Notes under the pieces: model-generated
Told to the model about the DNA's origin: nothing
Seen by the model: only the letters and a program-made list of their open reading frames with translations
Database searches by the model: none
Shown here: piece after piece, positions 44,214-52,652 of the stretch
How the letters are laid out: each line of letters opens with the position of its first letter
Position numbering within the stretch: the first letter of the stretch is position 1
Source: Phycisphaerales bacterium UBA7800
GTDB lineage: Bacteria > Planctomycetota > Phycisphaerae > Phycisphaerales > Phycisphaeraceae
Reading direction: 5' to 3'
DNA: 64,000 bases
NCBI GenBank assembly: GCA_002480565.1
Contig: DLCK01000026.1
Location: 154,717 to 218,716, forward strand
Translations under genes and position numbers: made by a program

Positions 44214-45251
44214 TCAGTGCGATAAATCCGACTCGTTAAGCAAATTGCCAGTCTTCACATCGCAGACCATCGTCCGGCCGATCACCTGGGGCAAAAAGGC
44301 AGCAGCAATACCCGTCCCCGGGCGACGTATTGTCAAATGCTCGCGGGTGAGTTTTTGACCGGCTGACAAGTCACAGGCAGCACAAACACTCTGGCGACTG
44401 ATCCGACGGACTTCACGTTCCACGTCGCTGACGGCTTTGGTGCGCTTGCCGAGCATCAACTGCGTATCACGGATTTGATCGACATAGCGAACGAACAAAT
44501 CCGGTGGCATGCTCGCGGCATGATCCGGGCCAGGCGCATCCACATCATGGGTAATATGCTTCTCAATCACGCAAGCTCCCGCAGCAACCGCCAGGGCACC
44601 TGTATGCAAGCTCTGCGTGTGATCCGAATACCCCACAGGCAGCTTAAACGCATGGATCATCGCACTGATCGCCCCCAGTGACGCTTCCTCAATCGGGGTC
44701 GGGTAACTCGAAACGCAATGCAATAGACATGCAATGTCACACTGCTGTAACAAGTCCGCAGCTGGCCCGATCTCCTCAAGGTCCGCAGTCCCCGTGGATA
44801 CCAACATCGGCTTACCCAGGCTGCAACAGGCTTCAAGCAACGGCAGGTTCACCACGTCCGGCGAAGCGATCTTGATCGCATCAACCCCAATCTCATCCAA
44901 CACCGGCACATGTTCGAGACTAAAGGGCGTGACAATAAAGCCAATCCCCAACTCGCCCGCCAGATCACGAACCGCAAGCACTGCTTTTAACTCAAGTTGC
45001 AACTGTTTGAGCATGGCATGGACGTCCACCGCCCCTTGGTTTTTCTGGTAGTTGGCCAATACCGCCTGTTTGGATAACAGCAGATCAGGATCAAAAAACT
45101 GCAGCTTCACCGCATCGGCACCGGCTTGCCAGGCCAATCGCGTCAGACTCAATGCCTTGGCCACATCACCATCATGATTCACCCCAATCTCCGCAATCAC
45201 GCACACATCCGGCGCTCGAAGATCCGTGGCTGGTGCAAATTGGATGGGCAT
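44214..45251 (-). CDS. NeuB-type N-acylneuraminate (nonulosonate) synthase with SAF domain
   Basis: A 345-residue enzyme condensing phosphoenolpyruvate with an N-acyl hexosamine to a nine-carbon sugar acid. The TIM-barrel part starts VCVIAEIGVNHDGD (about residue 13) and contains DAVKLQFF, GFIVTPFS, IKIASPD, VSTGTA, LLHCVSSYPTP and VGYSDHTQ. The SAF (antifreeze-like) domain occupies the last 65 residues (RRSVCAA-type start, RRPGTGI). Which nonulosonate is made is unclear. ATG 45251 follows AGGA by eight bases; a long in-frame extension upstream is translated repeat. Confidence 0.92.
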   Translation of the reverse strand: MPIQFAPATDLRAPDVCVIAEIGVNHDGDVAKALSLTRLAWQAGADAVKLQFFDPDLLLSKQAVLANYQKNQGAVDVHAMLKQLQLELKAVLAVRDLAGELGIGFIVTPFSLEHVPVLDEIGVDAIKIASPDVVNLPLLEACCSLGKPMLVSTGTADLEEIGPAADLLQQCDIACLLHCVSSYPTPIEEASLGAISAMIHAFKLPVGYSDHTQSLHTGALAVAAGACVIEKHITHDVDAPGPDHAASMPPDLFVRYVDQIRDTQLMLGKRTKAVSDVEREVRRISRQSVCAACDLSAGQKLTREHLTIRRPGTGIAAAFLPQVIGRTMVCDVKTGNLLNESDLSH

Positions 45252-45278
45252 GGTGTTTTTCCTGAGATTGCTGGTGGT

Positions 45279-45314
45279 TCGTTTTTCACCGCCAAGACGC
45301 CAAGAACGCCAAGG
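45279..45314. repeat. GCCAAGAAC-type repeat, left copy
   Basis: Units of CGCCAAGA(A)C follow TCGTTTTTCACC, directly upstream of the NeuB-type gene. An inverted copy lies at 45544-45579. The 433-base gap between the two divergent genes holds these copies and diverged CACAGAG-like sequence near 45345-45370; no gene is supported in it. Confidence 0.75.
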
Positions 45315-45543
45315 TTCAAGGCAGAGAAAGACATTTTTTACCATAGAGGACACTGAGATTAGAGAGAGTTTGAATTTTAAATTGTACTCAAGCCAAATAC
45401 TGAGCAAAGCGAAGCATGCGATACGTCGATACCCCAGTCTTCGCTGTGTTCAGACTTGGGATTTATGGAAAAACTAAAAAGTCTTCTCTGCGAATATTTG
45501 TGTGCTTTGTGTTAAAAAATGTCTCGTGTCTTTCAACTCCTAA

Positions 45544-45579
45544 CTTGGCGTTCTTGGCGTCTTGGCGGTAAAAAAACGA
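45544..45579. repeat. GCCAAGAAC-type repeat, right inverted copy
   Basis: CTTGGCGTTCTTGGCGTCTT continues into GGCGGT, an A-run and CGA, the reverse complement of the copy at 45279-45314. It gives a false N-terminal extension to the dehydrogenase gene. Confidence 0.75.
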
Positions 45580-45684
45580 ATCTACAACCAACCCCAATAC
45601 TGGCCAATTGGCAAAAATGTTCCTCTCAGGATACCATTTTCCCTCTTACCCCCAAGTCCAATTGTCTCTACAGGGAGCAAAAAC

Positions 45685-46755
45685 ATGGCCCTCGATCTCG
45701 CAATCTTACCCGGTGACGGAACCGGCCCGGAAGTCGTTGCTGAAGCAGTTAAAGTTCTCGAAGCTATTTCCAAGGCGGAAAAGTTCGAGTACACCACCAA
45801 GGAATATGATTTCGGTGGCGATCGCTACCTTGCTACCGGCAAGATCATCGACGATGAAGAAATCGCACAACTCCAGACCCACGATGCCATCCTCCTCGGT
45901 GCCGTCGGTCATCCCGGCGTCAAGCCCGGCATCCTTGAAAAAGGCTTGCTGCTGAAGATGCGTTTCGCCATGGACCAGTACATCAACCTGCGTCCGGTGA
46001 AGCTCTACCCCGGTGTGGATACCCCTCTAAAGGACAAGGGTCCTGAGGACATCAACTTCGACGTGATCCGTGAAAACACCGAAGACCTTTACTGCGGTAA
46101 CGGTGGGATCATGCGTCAGGGCACCATGCAGGAAGTGGCCACGCAGGAAATGATCGCCACGCGTTTTGGTGCTGAGCGTTGCCTGCGGTACTCCTTTGAA
46201 TACTGCCGCCGCAAGAAAGAGTCCGGCGAAGGCAAGGGTCTGCTGACATTGGTTCACAAGACCAACGTGCTGACGTACTGTGGCGATCTGTGGTTCCGTG
46301 CGTTTAACGAAATCGGTGAGGCCGATTACCCGGATATCAAACGTGACTACAACCACATTGATGCCGCGTGCATGTGGTTTGTCAAGAACCCCGAATTTTA
46401 CGACACCATCGTCGTGCCCAACATGTTCGGCGACATCATCACCGACCTGGGTGCCATGATTCAGGGGGGTATGGGTATCGCCGCCGGCGGTAACATCAAT
46501 CCTGATGCTGGTGGAACAAGCATGTACGAACCCATCGGTGGCTCGGCTCCCAAGTACACCGGTCAGAACGTCATCAATCCCCTGGCCGCCATCGGCGCCT
46601 TGGCGATGCTCCTTCAGAACTCCGGCCAGAAGGCTGCCGGCGATCGCGTCGAAGCAGCCATCAAGAAGGTCACTCCCAAGCTCAAGAGCATGTCCGCTGG
46701 TCGCATGGGCTACTCCACGACCGAAGTCGGCGACCTGGTCATCGACGAACTGTAA
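45685..46755 (+). CDS. leuB: Isocitrate/isopropylmalate dehydrogenase family protein, probably 3-isopropylmalate dehydrogenase
   Basis: A 356-residue NAD-dependent beta-decarboxylating dehydrogenase. The N-terminus is DLAILPGDGTGPEVV (residues 3-17), the substrate-loop region is LLKMRFAMDQYINLRPVKLYPGV, followed by VIRENTEDLYCG, and the metal/cofactor region is NMFGDIITDLGA with EPIGGSAP. LeuB (leucine synthesis) is the likeliest role, but the MDQYINLRP form and length also occur in tartrate or homoisocitrate dehydrogenase relatives, so the substrate is not certain. AGGGAG precedes ATG 45685. A strong terminator follows. Confidence 0.82.
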   Translation: MALDLAILPGDGTGPEVVAEAVKVLEAISKAEKFEYTTKEYDFGGDRYLATGKIIDDEEIAQLQTHDAILLGAVGHPGVKPGILEKGLLLKMRFAMDQYINLRPVKLYPGVDTPLKDKGPEDINFDVIRENTEDLYCGNGGIMRQGTMQEVATQEMIATRFGAERCLRYSFEYCRRKKESGEGKGLLTLVHKTNVLTYCGDLWFRAFNEIGEADYPDIKRDYNHIDAACMWFVKNPEFYDTIVVPNMFGDIITDLGAMIQGGMGIAAGGNINPDAGGTSMYEPIGGSAPKYTGQNVINPLAAIGALAMLLQNSGQKAAGDRVEAAIKKVTPKLKSMSAGRMGYSTTEVGDLVIDEL

Positions 46756-46784
46756 AACAGTTTGCAACCGACAATCAAATATTC

Positions 46785-46819
46785 AAAAAACGCACGTGTG
46801 AAAACTCGTGCGTTTTTTT
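46785..46819 (+). terminator. Intrinsic terminator after the dehydrogenase gene
   Basis: The stem ACGCACG/CGTGCGT is extended by A-run/T-run pairing, with TTTTTTT at the 3' end (46813-46819). Confidence 0.9.
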
Positions 46820-46914
46820 GTGTTCGAATGTGAGTTGATGCACGATTCGTGTTGTTGTGATTGTGTGATGTAATGCGTTGATGTGTTGTATTGACCGACA
46901 AGGCTTCACCTTGC

Positions 46915-47085
46915 CCGGGGCGGCACGCCCCGGCTCGCTGTACTGCAATGTGCATTGTTAAATGCCGCCCCGACTCGCTGTACTGCAACGTGCGTTGTTA
47001 AATACAACAAGCAAGCCGCCCCGACTCACTGTACTGCAATGTGCGTTGTTAAATACAACAAGCGAGCCGGATCGTGTCGATCCGG
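46915..47085. repeat. Decaying tandem repeat with flanking hairpins
   Basis: Three copies of CTGTACTGCAAYGTGCRTTG begin at 46938, 46978 and 47029, so the unit is 40 then 51 bases long. A CCGGGGC hairpin (46915-46933) precedes them and a CCGGATCG hairpin (47067-47085) follows. Translation of the repeat yields a spurious extension of comEC (RLxVLQxALLNTTS twice). Together with the terminator at 46785 this accounts for the 380-base gap. Confidence 0.8.
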
Positions 47086-47125
47086 GCAGAGCGAAGCTCT
47101 GTCATTCCCGTGACTGGGAGTTATC

Positions 47126-47170
47126 ATGTACGCACATGTATCACGAAACTTCCGGACTTTCTTTGATTGA
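47126..47170 (+). CDS. Possible 14-residue upstream ORF overlapping comEC start
   Basis: GGGAG at 47116-47120 lies five bases before this ATG, a better placement than for the comEC ATG at 47136. It would encode MYAHVSRNFRTFFD and stop inside comEC in another frame. It could regulate comEC translation or be incidental. Confidence 0.25.
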   Translation: MYAHVSRNFRTFFD

Positions 47171-49694
47171 CCCTTTACCCCAACGTCCGGGTTGGCTTGC
47201 GCATTTAGCAATCGCCGCGATGGTCGGGATCACGTTTGGATACCTGGGCAGCATGCCTGCGGTTTGGATGACCCTTTGTGCTGCGAGCCTGTTGTACTCA
47301 TTGTTTCTGGTGATCAAGGGGCGGTCGGTTTTCAGTGCTCGCTGGTTGGTTTTGGCTGCCACCGTGTTTGGATTCGCCAATTGGTATCAGCTATCGCATC
47401 GTTACCTTCCAACCGATGACGTCCGTCAATATGCTCAGGAACAATCCCAACTCATCCAACTTACCGGCACGATTGTCAGCCCGATTCACTTTAGCTCGCC
47501 ACGGCGAGGTGCGCTGGGACAGTTCAGCTATCAGTCACCTGCGACGCTGTTTGTCATGCAGGCCGACACGATTACCAAAAGCGGTGTTAATGAATCGGCA
47601 TCCGGTAAGACGCTGGTCAAAATCGAGCAGATCGACCCATCCATCTCAACCGGCCAACGCCTGCAAATTACTGGCTGGTTCCGTAAAGTGCAGGGCACAT
47701 CCAACCCCGGTGAATATGACTACCGCCAGATGCTCGCCCAGCAGGACATTCACACACGCGTCACCCTCAAGAGTGTTGCCAACGTTAAACGCCTGCAATC
47801 ACCGGGCGGCCTGAATATGATCAGACGCTTTCGCGCATGGTGTGCATCACATGCTTCAAAAGCTTTAGCCCTGGGTATCGAACCCAACAGCCGAGAGCTT
47901 GGCTTGTTGCAGATCATGCTCCTTGGCCAGCGTGGCGGGAACCTTGATGATCTGGATGAAGCATTCCGCGAAGTGGGGTTGGCTCATCTGCTGTCCATCA
48001 GTGGTGCGCACCTTGGCATCCTCCTGTACCTGTCTCTCTTTGGAGCAATGGTCTTAACACAGTATCCGCGACGACAAATCTGGATCGTTGTGGTGATCCT
48101 GATCTTTTATCTGATCGTCGTCCCCACGCGTGTTCCCATCGCACGTGCAGGTGTTATGGCGGGCGCGTTTTGCTTCTGCTCATTAACCGGCTTGATTCTC
48201 GGCAGAATCAACGTGTTGGGATTGGCGACGTTGGTTGTCCTGCTCTGGCGTCCAGCGGATTTGTTCACGCCCGGATTTCAATTGAGCTTTGGGACGGTGG
48301 CAGGATTGATTGTCTTTGTCCCACGGGTGAGTCAATTCATCTGGCCGGACCCGCGGGTGATGCTCATTGAACATTTTCGACATCGCTTTGCAAGACGGAT
48401 TGCCGATTATCTGGCGGTGAATATGGTTGCATTTAGCGTGGCCTTGCCGATGGTTGCCTATCACTATCAGATGATCGCGCCTTGGAATATGGTGTTGACG
48501 ATTTTGGCGTTACCGATTGTCACGATGATGCTGGGTTTTGGTTTTGCCAAGATCATGCTCGGGATGTTTCTGCCCAGTGTCGGTTTGATACTTGGGGGTT
48601 TGACGACATGGGCGACGACGATGCTTGCGAGTCTGGTTGAAGGTGGGCGAACCTGGCCATTTGCAAGTATCGGTCTTGGTGTCGGGCCGAGTGTCTGGTG
48701 GATGCTCAGTGTGTTGATGGTGTTATTTGCTACGTTTTATGGGGTATTTGACCGTCGCCGCAAGGAGTTGGCAGGGCTTGTTGTGTTCTTGATCTGCTGG
48801 TTGGCGATTCCGTTACTCCCTGCGTGGCGACTTGTCCCGATCACCGCGTTACCACGAAGTACACCAGTGGCAACACTCCGCGCGGTGTCGGTGGGCAATG
48901 GGTCGTGCTATATCTTGCAGCTTCGACCACGTCAGCGAATGATGCGCGATTACGTGTTGATGTTCGATTGTGGATCGCAGCAATTTCTGGATGTTGGCAA
49001 GCGGACAGTGGTGCCAGTCCTTGAGAATCTCAACATTCGTCAGATCGATTGCCTGATGCTTTCGCATGCGGATATCGATCACTATGGCGGGGTGTTGGAT
49101 GTCGCCGATGCAGTGACGATCAAGCAGGTGCTACTACCTCAACACATGATCGACGATGCAACGGCCAATCCGCGTAAGGCGACAGCCAATCTCATCAAGG
49201 GGCTTGAAAACCGACAGATTCCCATTCACGTCGTCCATGCCGGCTGGACACATCAGTTTCAGGGTCATGCGTTGGAATTAGTCTGGCCTCCTGCTCAAAG
49301 TGAATTCCCCGTCGAGCGTCACAACGATTCGTCCCTTGTTTTAAGTATCAAAACCAGTGGCCGACGGATCATGCTCAACGGTGATATCCAACAACGCGCG
49401 ATCACCGAAATGTTAAATCGCAACATGAATCTCAAAGCTGATATTACTGATTTAGCGCATCACGGTAGTATCGTCAAAGCGACGCCAAATTGGTTACATG
49501 CAGTGAACCCGGAGATTGCGATCCAATCAGCAGGTTGGTCCCGACTGTACAACGACAAGTGGCCAGCCTTATTGGAGCAAGTAAACCTGCCCATGAAGCG
49601 AATGGTGACTGCCAACAGTGGGATGATCAGTATCCACATCACCGCAGCAGGTTCAATCCGCACCGAGCAGTTTGTCGCCAAGCCATCTATGTGA
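47136..49694 (+). CDS. comEC: ComEC/Rec2 family DNA-uptake channel
   Basis: An 852-residue membrane protein that carries single-stranded DNA across the inner membrane during transformation. Hydrophobic segments near the N-terminus and a DUF4131-like part precede the Competence domain (LAHLLSISGAHLGILLYLSL at about residue 285, then multiple membrane segments to about 560). A C-terminal metallo-beta-lactamase-like domain follows (LMLSHADIDHYGGV, about 650; NDSSLVLSI; LAHHGS). ATG 47136 (MYHETSGL) is chosen; upstream in-frame codons are repeat. No other competence gene is adjacent; the FHA-GspE ATPase and pseudopilins could supply the pilus. Confidence 0.92.
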   Translation: MYHETSGLSLIDPLPQRPGWLAHLAIAAMVGITFGYLGSMPAVWMTLCAASLLYSLFLVIKGRSVFSARWLVLAATVFGFANWYQLSHRYLPTDDVRQYAQEQSQLIQLTGTIVSPIHFSSPRRGALGQFSYQSPATLFVMQADTITKSGVNESASGKTLVKIEQIDPSISTGQRLQITGWFRKVQGTSNPGEYDYRQMLAQQDIHTRVTLKSVANVKRLQSPGGLNMIRRFRAWCASHASKALALGIEPNSRELGLLQIMLLGQRGGNLDDLDEAFREVGLAHLLSISGAHLGILLYLSLFGAMVLTQYPRRQIWIVVVILIFYLIVVPTRVPIARAGVMAGAFCFCSLTGLILGRINVLGLATLVVLLWRPADLFTPGFQLSFGTVAGLIVFVPRVSQFIWPDPRVMLIEHFRHRFARRIADYLAVNMVAFSVALPMVAYHYQMIAPWNMVLTILALPIVTMMLGFGFAKIMLGMFLPSVGLILGGLTTWATTMLASLVEGGRTWPFASIGLGVGPSVWWMLSVLMVLFATFYGVFDRRRKELAGLVVFLICWLAIPLLPAWRLVPITALPRSTPVATLRAVSVGNGSCYILQLRPRQRMMRDYVLMFDCGSQQFLDVGKRTVVPVLENLNIRQIDCLMLSHADIDHYGGVLDVADAVTIKQVLLPQHMIDDATANPRKATANLIKGLENRQIPIHVVHAGWTHQFQGHALELVWPPAQSEFPVERHNDSSLVLSIKTSGRRIMLNGDIQQRAITEMLNRNMNLKADITDLAHHGSIVKATPNWLHAVNPEIAIQSAGWSRLYNDKWPALLEQVNLPMKRMVTANSGMISIHITAAGSIRTEQFVAKPSM

Positions 49695-49812
49695 CAATGC
49701 GACGAACTTTCCACAACATTGCAAGGGTTTGAATCTGTCGAGAAAGTGTTGAAGCTGATACCATATCGGGGTTGGTATTACTTACACATCAGTCTTTCAC
49801 GGGGACCGACGA

Positions 49813-50901
49813 TTGTATTTATCTTCTGTCATCATGATTCTCTGCTTCTCGTTTGCAGCTTGGGGTCTTTACAGGCAGATCACCGGCAAAGATCACCGGA
49901 AGTTTGCAGAACCCTTTTGCGGCAAGTGTCGCGCAGACTTGCGAGAGGGTTGGAATGGATTCATGTACTGTCACCAATGTGGCCAGTTGCTCGAAGAACC
50001 TTTTGCGGTGTATTTTGGTAAAAAGTCCAAACCCAACACACGTAAGAAAGTTGTCTTGCGAACTCTGCTGATTATTCTTCTTTTTTATGTCGTCTTCGGT
50101 GCGTTTCACCTGATGCCTTATATGGGAATCGGTGTGCCCAAATCCGTTGCTGTAAGAAAAATGTCCAACGCCCGATTGTTAAAGACTTTGCCAGGCAATA
50201 CCAACGAATGGTGGTATTGGATCGAATTAGAACAGCGATACACGGCTGGCCAAATCACCATCAAGCAAATAGATCAGTGTGTCCAACAACTCACCATGGA
50301 GATTAATAATCAGACGACACAACCGATCAATTTAGGGGACAATGCCGGCCCGTTTATTGATATGTTAATTATCAAAAAATTGCTACCCAAACCTACCGTG
50401 CTGTCGTTTTTAGAAGCCAATTACAGGCAAATGAAAATCAAAGCATCAAATTCCACGAAAGACCCGTCAAGGCAACTTCTGACGATTGAATTAACCAACG
50501 CTTCCCCGTTGAGTTTAAACAGTAGCATTGTCCCTTATATTCATTTGCTTAAGGTAACACGCGAGGACGAACCAGATATTGCATTGGCTATGTTAGGTAT
50601 ACAGGACTTTGGTAAAAAGAATGCATCAACGGATAAACCCGTCTATGTTGATTTGTCACGATTGGGTTTTTGCCAGTTTGTCCAACCATTGCCGCCAGGC
50701 GAACATATTCTTAAATTTATATTTGATGTTCAGTACTATCCGGGCAAGGTATTTAAAAACATACCCGACGAAGATAGCGTATCAACTTACCAATATACGC
50801 AGCAGGTTCGTATGAAAGCGATTGTCGATGAGCAAGGCAAAATCACACTTTACGCATTGCCAGTTGATGTTTCACAAACTCAGGATGCAAAGGTTGAGTG
50901 A
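49813..50901 (+). CDS. Membrane protein with N-terminal zinc ribbon, family member 1
   Basis: A 362-residue protein. A first membrane segment (about residues 3-20) is followed by a cytoplasmic zinc ribbon, CGKCRADLREGWNGFMYCHQCG (about 36-57), a basic linker (KKSKPNTRKK), a second membrane segment (about 77-97) and a large extracytoplasmic domain I do not recognise. Its C-terminal part (FCQFVQPLPPGEHILKF) is similar in layout to that of the third family member. Start is TTG 49813 with GGGGA seven bases upstream; ATG 49834 is an alternative. First of three tandem genes. Confidence 0.78.
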   Translation: MYLSSVIMILCFSFAAWGLYRQITGKDHRKFAEPFCGKCRADLREGWNGFMYCHQCGQLLEEPFAVYFGKKSKPNTRKKVVLRTLLIILLFYVVFGAFHLMPYMGIGVPKSVAVRKMSNARLLKTLPGNTNEWWYWIELEQRYTAGQITIKQIDQCVQQLTMEINNQTTQPINLGDNAGPFIDMLIIKKLLPKPTVLSFLEANYRQMKIKASNSTKDPSRQLLTIELTNASPLSLNSSIVPYIHLLKVTREDEPDIALAMLGIQDFGKKNASTDKPVYVDLSRLGFCQFVQPLPPGEHILKFIFDVQYYPGKVFKNIPDEDSVSTYQYTQQVRMKAIVDEQGKITLYALPVDVSQTQDAKVE

Positions 50902-50904
50902 AAA

Positions 50905-51342
50905 ATGATTGCTGTTTTTCCATTTATTTTCTTTACGGTTGCGATGTTGTTCTCAATGGTCATGGTTTTACGTACAGGTAAAGGCCTGCCACAAATTAGC
51001 CATCCGTATTGCAGCAATTGCAATTATGACCTGCGGGTGAATTGGAATACCGTGGCGCAATGCCCAGAGTGTGGCAATGATTTAAAGCAAAGCGATGCGG
51101 TGTATTTCGGGCGATCCGCCGCCAAAGTGCAGGATCGCACATTTGAGAAACGCATGTCGATATTCGCGTTAATTTTGATTCTCTTTGCGATAGGCGCGAA
51201 TCTGTTTGTATTCTTTATCATGGGTAAAACCCGACCCGCTCCAGCTGTTGCGCCGGTCAAACCTATTGTCGTACCTGTTATTCCTAATACGACTTTACCC
51301 ACTCAGTCTACAGAACCTCAACCCCCCAGTGAAACACCTTAA
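50905..51342 (+). CDS. Membrane protein with zinc ribbon, short family member 2
   Basis: A 145-residue protein. N-terminal membrane segment (about 4-22), zinc ribbon CSNCNYDLRVN ... CPECG (about 36-58), second membrane segment (about 84-104), then only a Pro-rich tail (VAPVKPIVVPVIPN ... EPQPPSETP) instead of the large external domain of its neighbours. It looks like a truncated or minimal paralogue. It starts three bases after the previous stop, and its own stop shares one base with the next ATG, so the three genes are one translational unit. Confidence 0.78.
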   Translation: MIAVFPFIFFTVAMLFSMVMVLRTGKGLPQISHPYCSNCNYDLRVNWNTVAQCPECGNDLKQSDAVYFGRSAAKVQDRTFEKRMSIFALILILFAIGANLFVFFIMGKTRPAPAVAPVKPIVVPVIPNTTLPTQSTEPQPPSETP

Positions 51343-52427
51343 TGGGAGCGAATCCACAAATGGCCATCGGCATCTTCCCAATCGCGTTGATTCTGTTTTT
51401 GATCGTGTACTTCATCCTGCGCGCGATCTTCGGCAAAGGTAAACCCGTTCTCAGTGAACCCTACTGTGCCAAGTGCAATTATGACCTGCGGGTGAATTGG
51501 GATTCGTCGATGGCCTGCCCGGAATGTGGTGCGGATTTAAAGGCTAAAAACGCAGTGAACTTTGGGAAGGTCAAAAAGTCCAGGCCATGGATGACGGTGG
51601 GTATTACGTTATTGGTATTGTTCATTCTCTTGTCAACTCTTTCACTTTTTGCAGGCATCACCGCCCCACGACGTGTCGCAACCGGCCCCGCTGCTGTTGC
51701 CACATTGCCCAACAACAATCTCATCGGGAACCTGCCTACGGTGATTGATGAGCCATGGACGATTCGGGAGTTGGAAAGTCGTTACGGCAACAACAAGCTT
51801 ACTGCTGACGAAGTCGATCAAATGCTTTCCCAACTCATCACGGGACTGAAAACCAAACCCCTCAACGAGCGTGGTCCATTGCATTGGTCCAGGGAATTCA
51901 TGCAGCAACTCATTGATGATGATGCCATCAGCAGCAAGCGATTCAACGAGCTGGTTAAGGTTTACTTTGGACCTGGGCCGACCAGGTATCAGCCGATTAC
52001 CAGTAAAATGCAGCCAGGCTGGTCAGCCATTCACGTATCATACACACAGACCTGGCCACTTGGGACTTCGAACAATACACGACCGCATTGCAAGTTGGTG
52101 TCGGTGGTCAAAGAAGGTGATGAACAAACGCCAATGCTATTTGTTCCCGAAGCACACACACATTGGAATGCGTCGCAGGTCAAGCCGTTGGATGAGCTGC
52201 CGATCTCTTTTGTTTTTGGTAGTCGGGTGTGCTTAAAAAACACATTGGACCCCGGTGAGCATGTTTTGTTACTTACTGTCATAACCGAGTTGTATCCCAA
52301 ACTCACCGCCAAACAGCAGCCCACTGAGTCGGACAAACCGGTGGCGAGTATCACACACATTCAGCCGATCAAAGTGTCAGTCGATGCGTCTGGCAGAATC
52401 ATCAGTGAAAAGCTCAATATCAAGTAA
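51342..52427 (+). CDS. Membrane protein with N-terminal zinc ribbon, family member 3
   Basis: A 361-residue paralogue of the gene two positions upstream. Membrane segment about residues 11-29, zinc ribbon CAKCNYDLRVNWD ... CPECG (about 42-64), second membrane segment about 80-100, and a large external domain with WTIRELESRYGNNKLTADEVDQML and CLKNTLDPGEHVLLL. The ATG overlaps the previous stop (TAATG); an in-frame ATG at 51360 with GGGAG 11 bases upstream is also possible. Function unknown; the external domain may bind another surface component. Confidence 0.78.
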   Translation: MGANPQMAIGIFPIALILFLIVYFILRAIFGKGKPVLSEPYCAKCNYDLRVNWDSSMACPECGADLKAKNAVNFGKVKKSRPWMTVGITLLVLFILLSTLSLFAGITAPRRVATGPAAVATLPNNNLIGNLPTVIDEPWTIRELESRYGNNKLTADEVDQMLSQLITGLKTKPLNERGPLHWSREFMQQLIDDDAISSKRFNELVKVYFGPGPTRYQPITSKMQPGWSAIHVSYTQTWPLGTSNNTRPHCKLVSVVKEGDEQTPMLFVPEAHTHWNASQVKPLDELPISFVFGSRVCLKNTLDPGEHVLLLTVITELYPKLTAKQQPTESDKPVASITHIQPIKVSVDASGRIISEKLNIK

Positions 52428-52652
52428 TAACGTGCATTGGTTTTCGAGCAATCCAAACCGATGTGTAAGTATGCTGGCAAAGGTGATTGTATAAGCGCAG
52501 GCAATGTTTGATTTGTATTAGAAAATCCATATCAGCCGGTCACAACAGGCCTCAAACATTGTGTCCTTTGCCTTTACTGCTAATATTGGGTTCTCAAACC
52601 CGCACCCGCCGGAGCCCCGGTCCAGTGCATCTGTGACATAGGAAGACTCAAA

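Noticed and set aside
45252..45407. N-terminal extension of the NeuB-type gene
   Set aside because: It is translated GCCAAGAAC-type repeat; AGGA and the family N-terminus point to 45251.
46962..47135. N-terminal extension of comEC containing repeated RLxVLQxALLNTTS
   Set aside because: It is translated tandem repeat; the ComEC N-terminal region starts after it.
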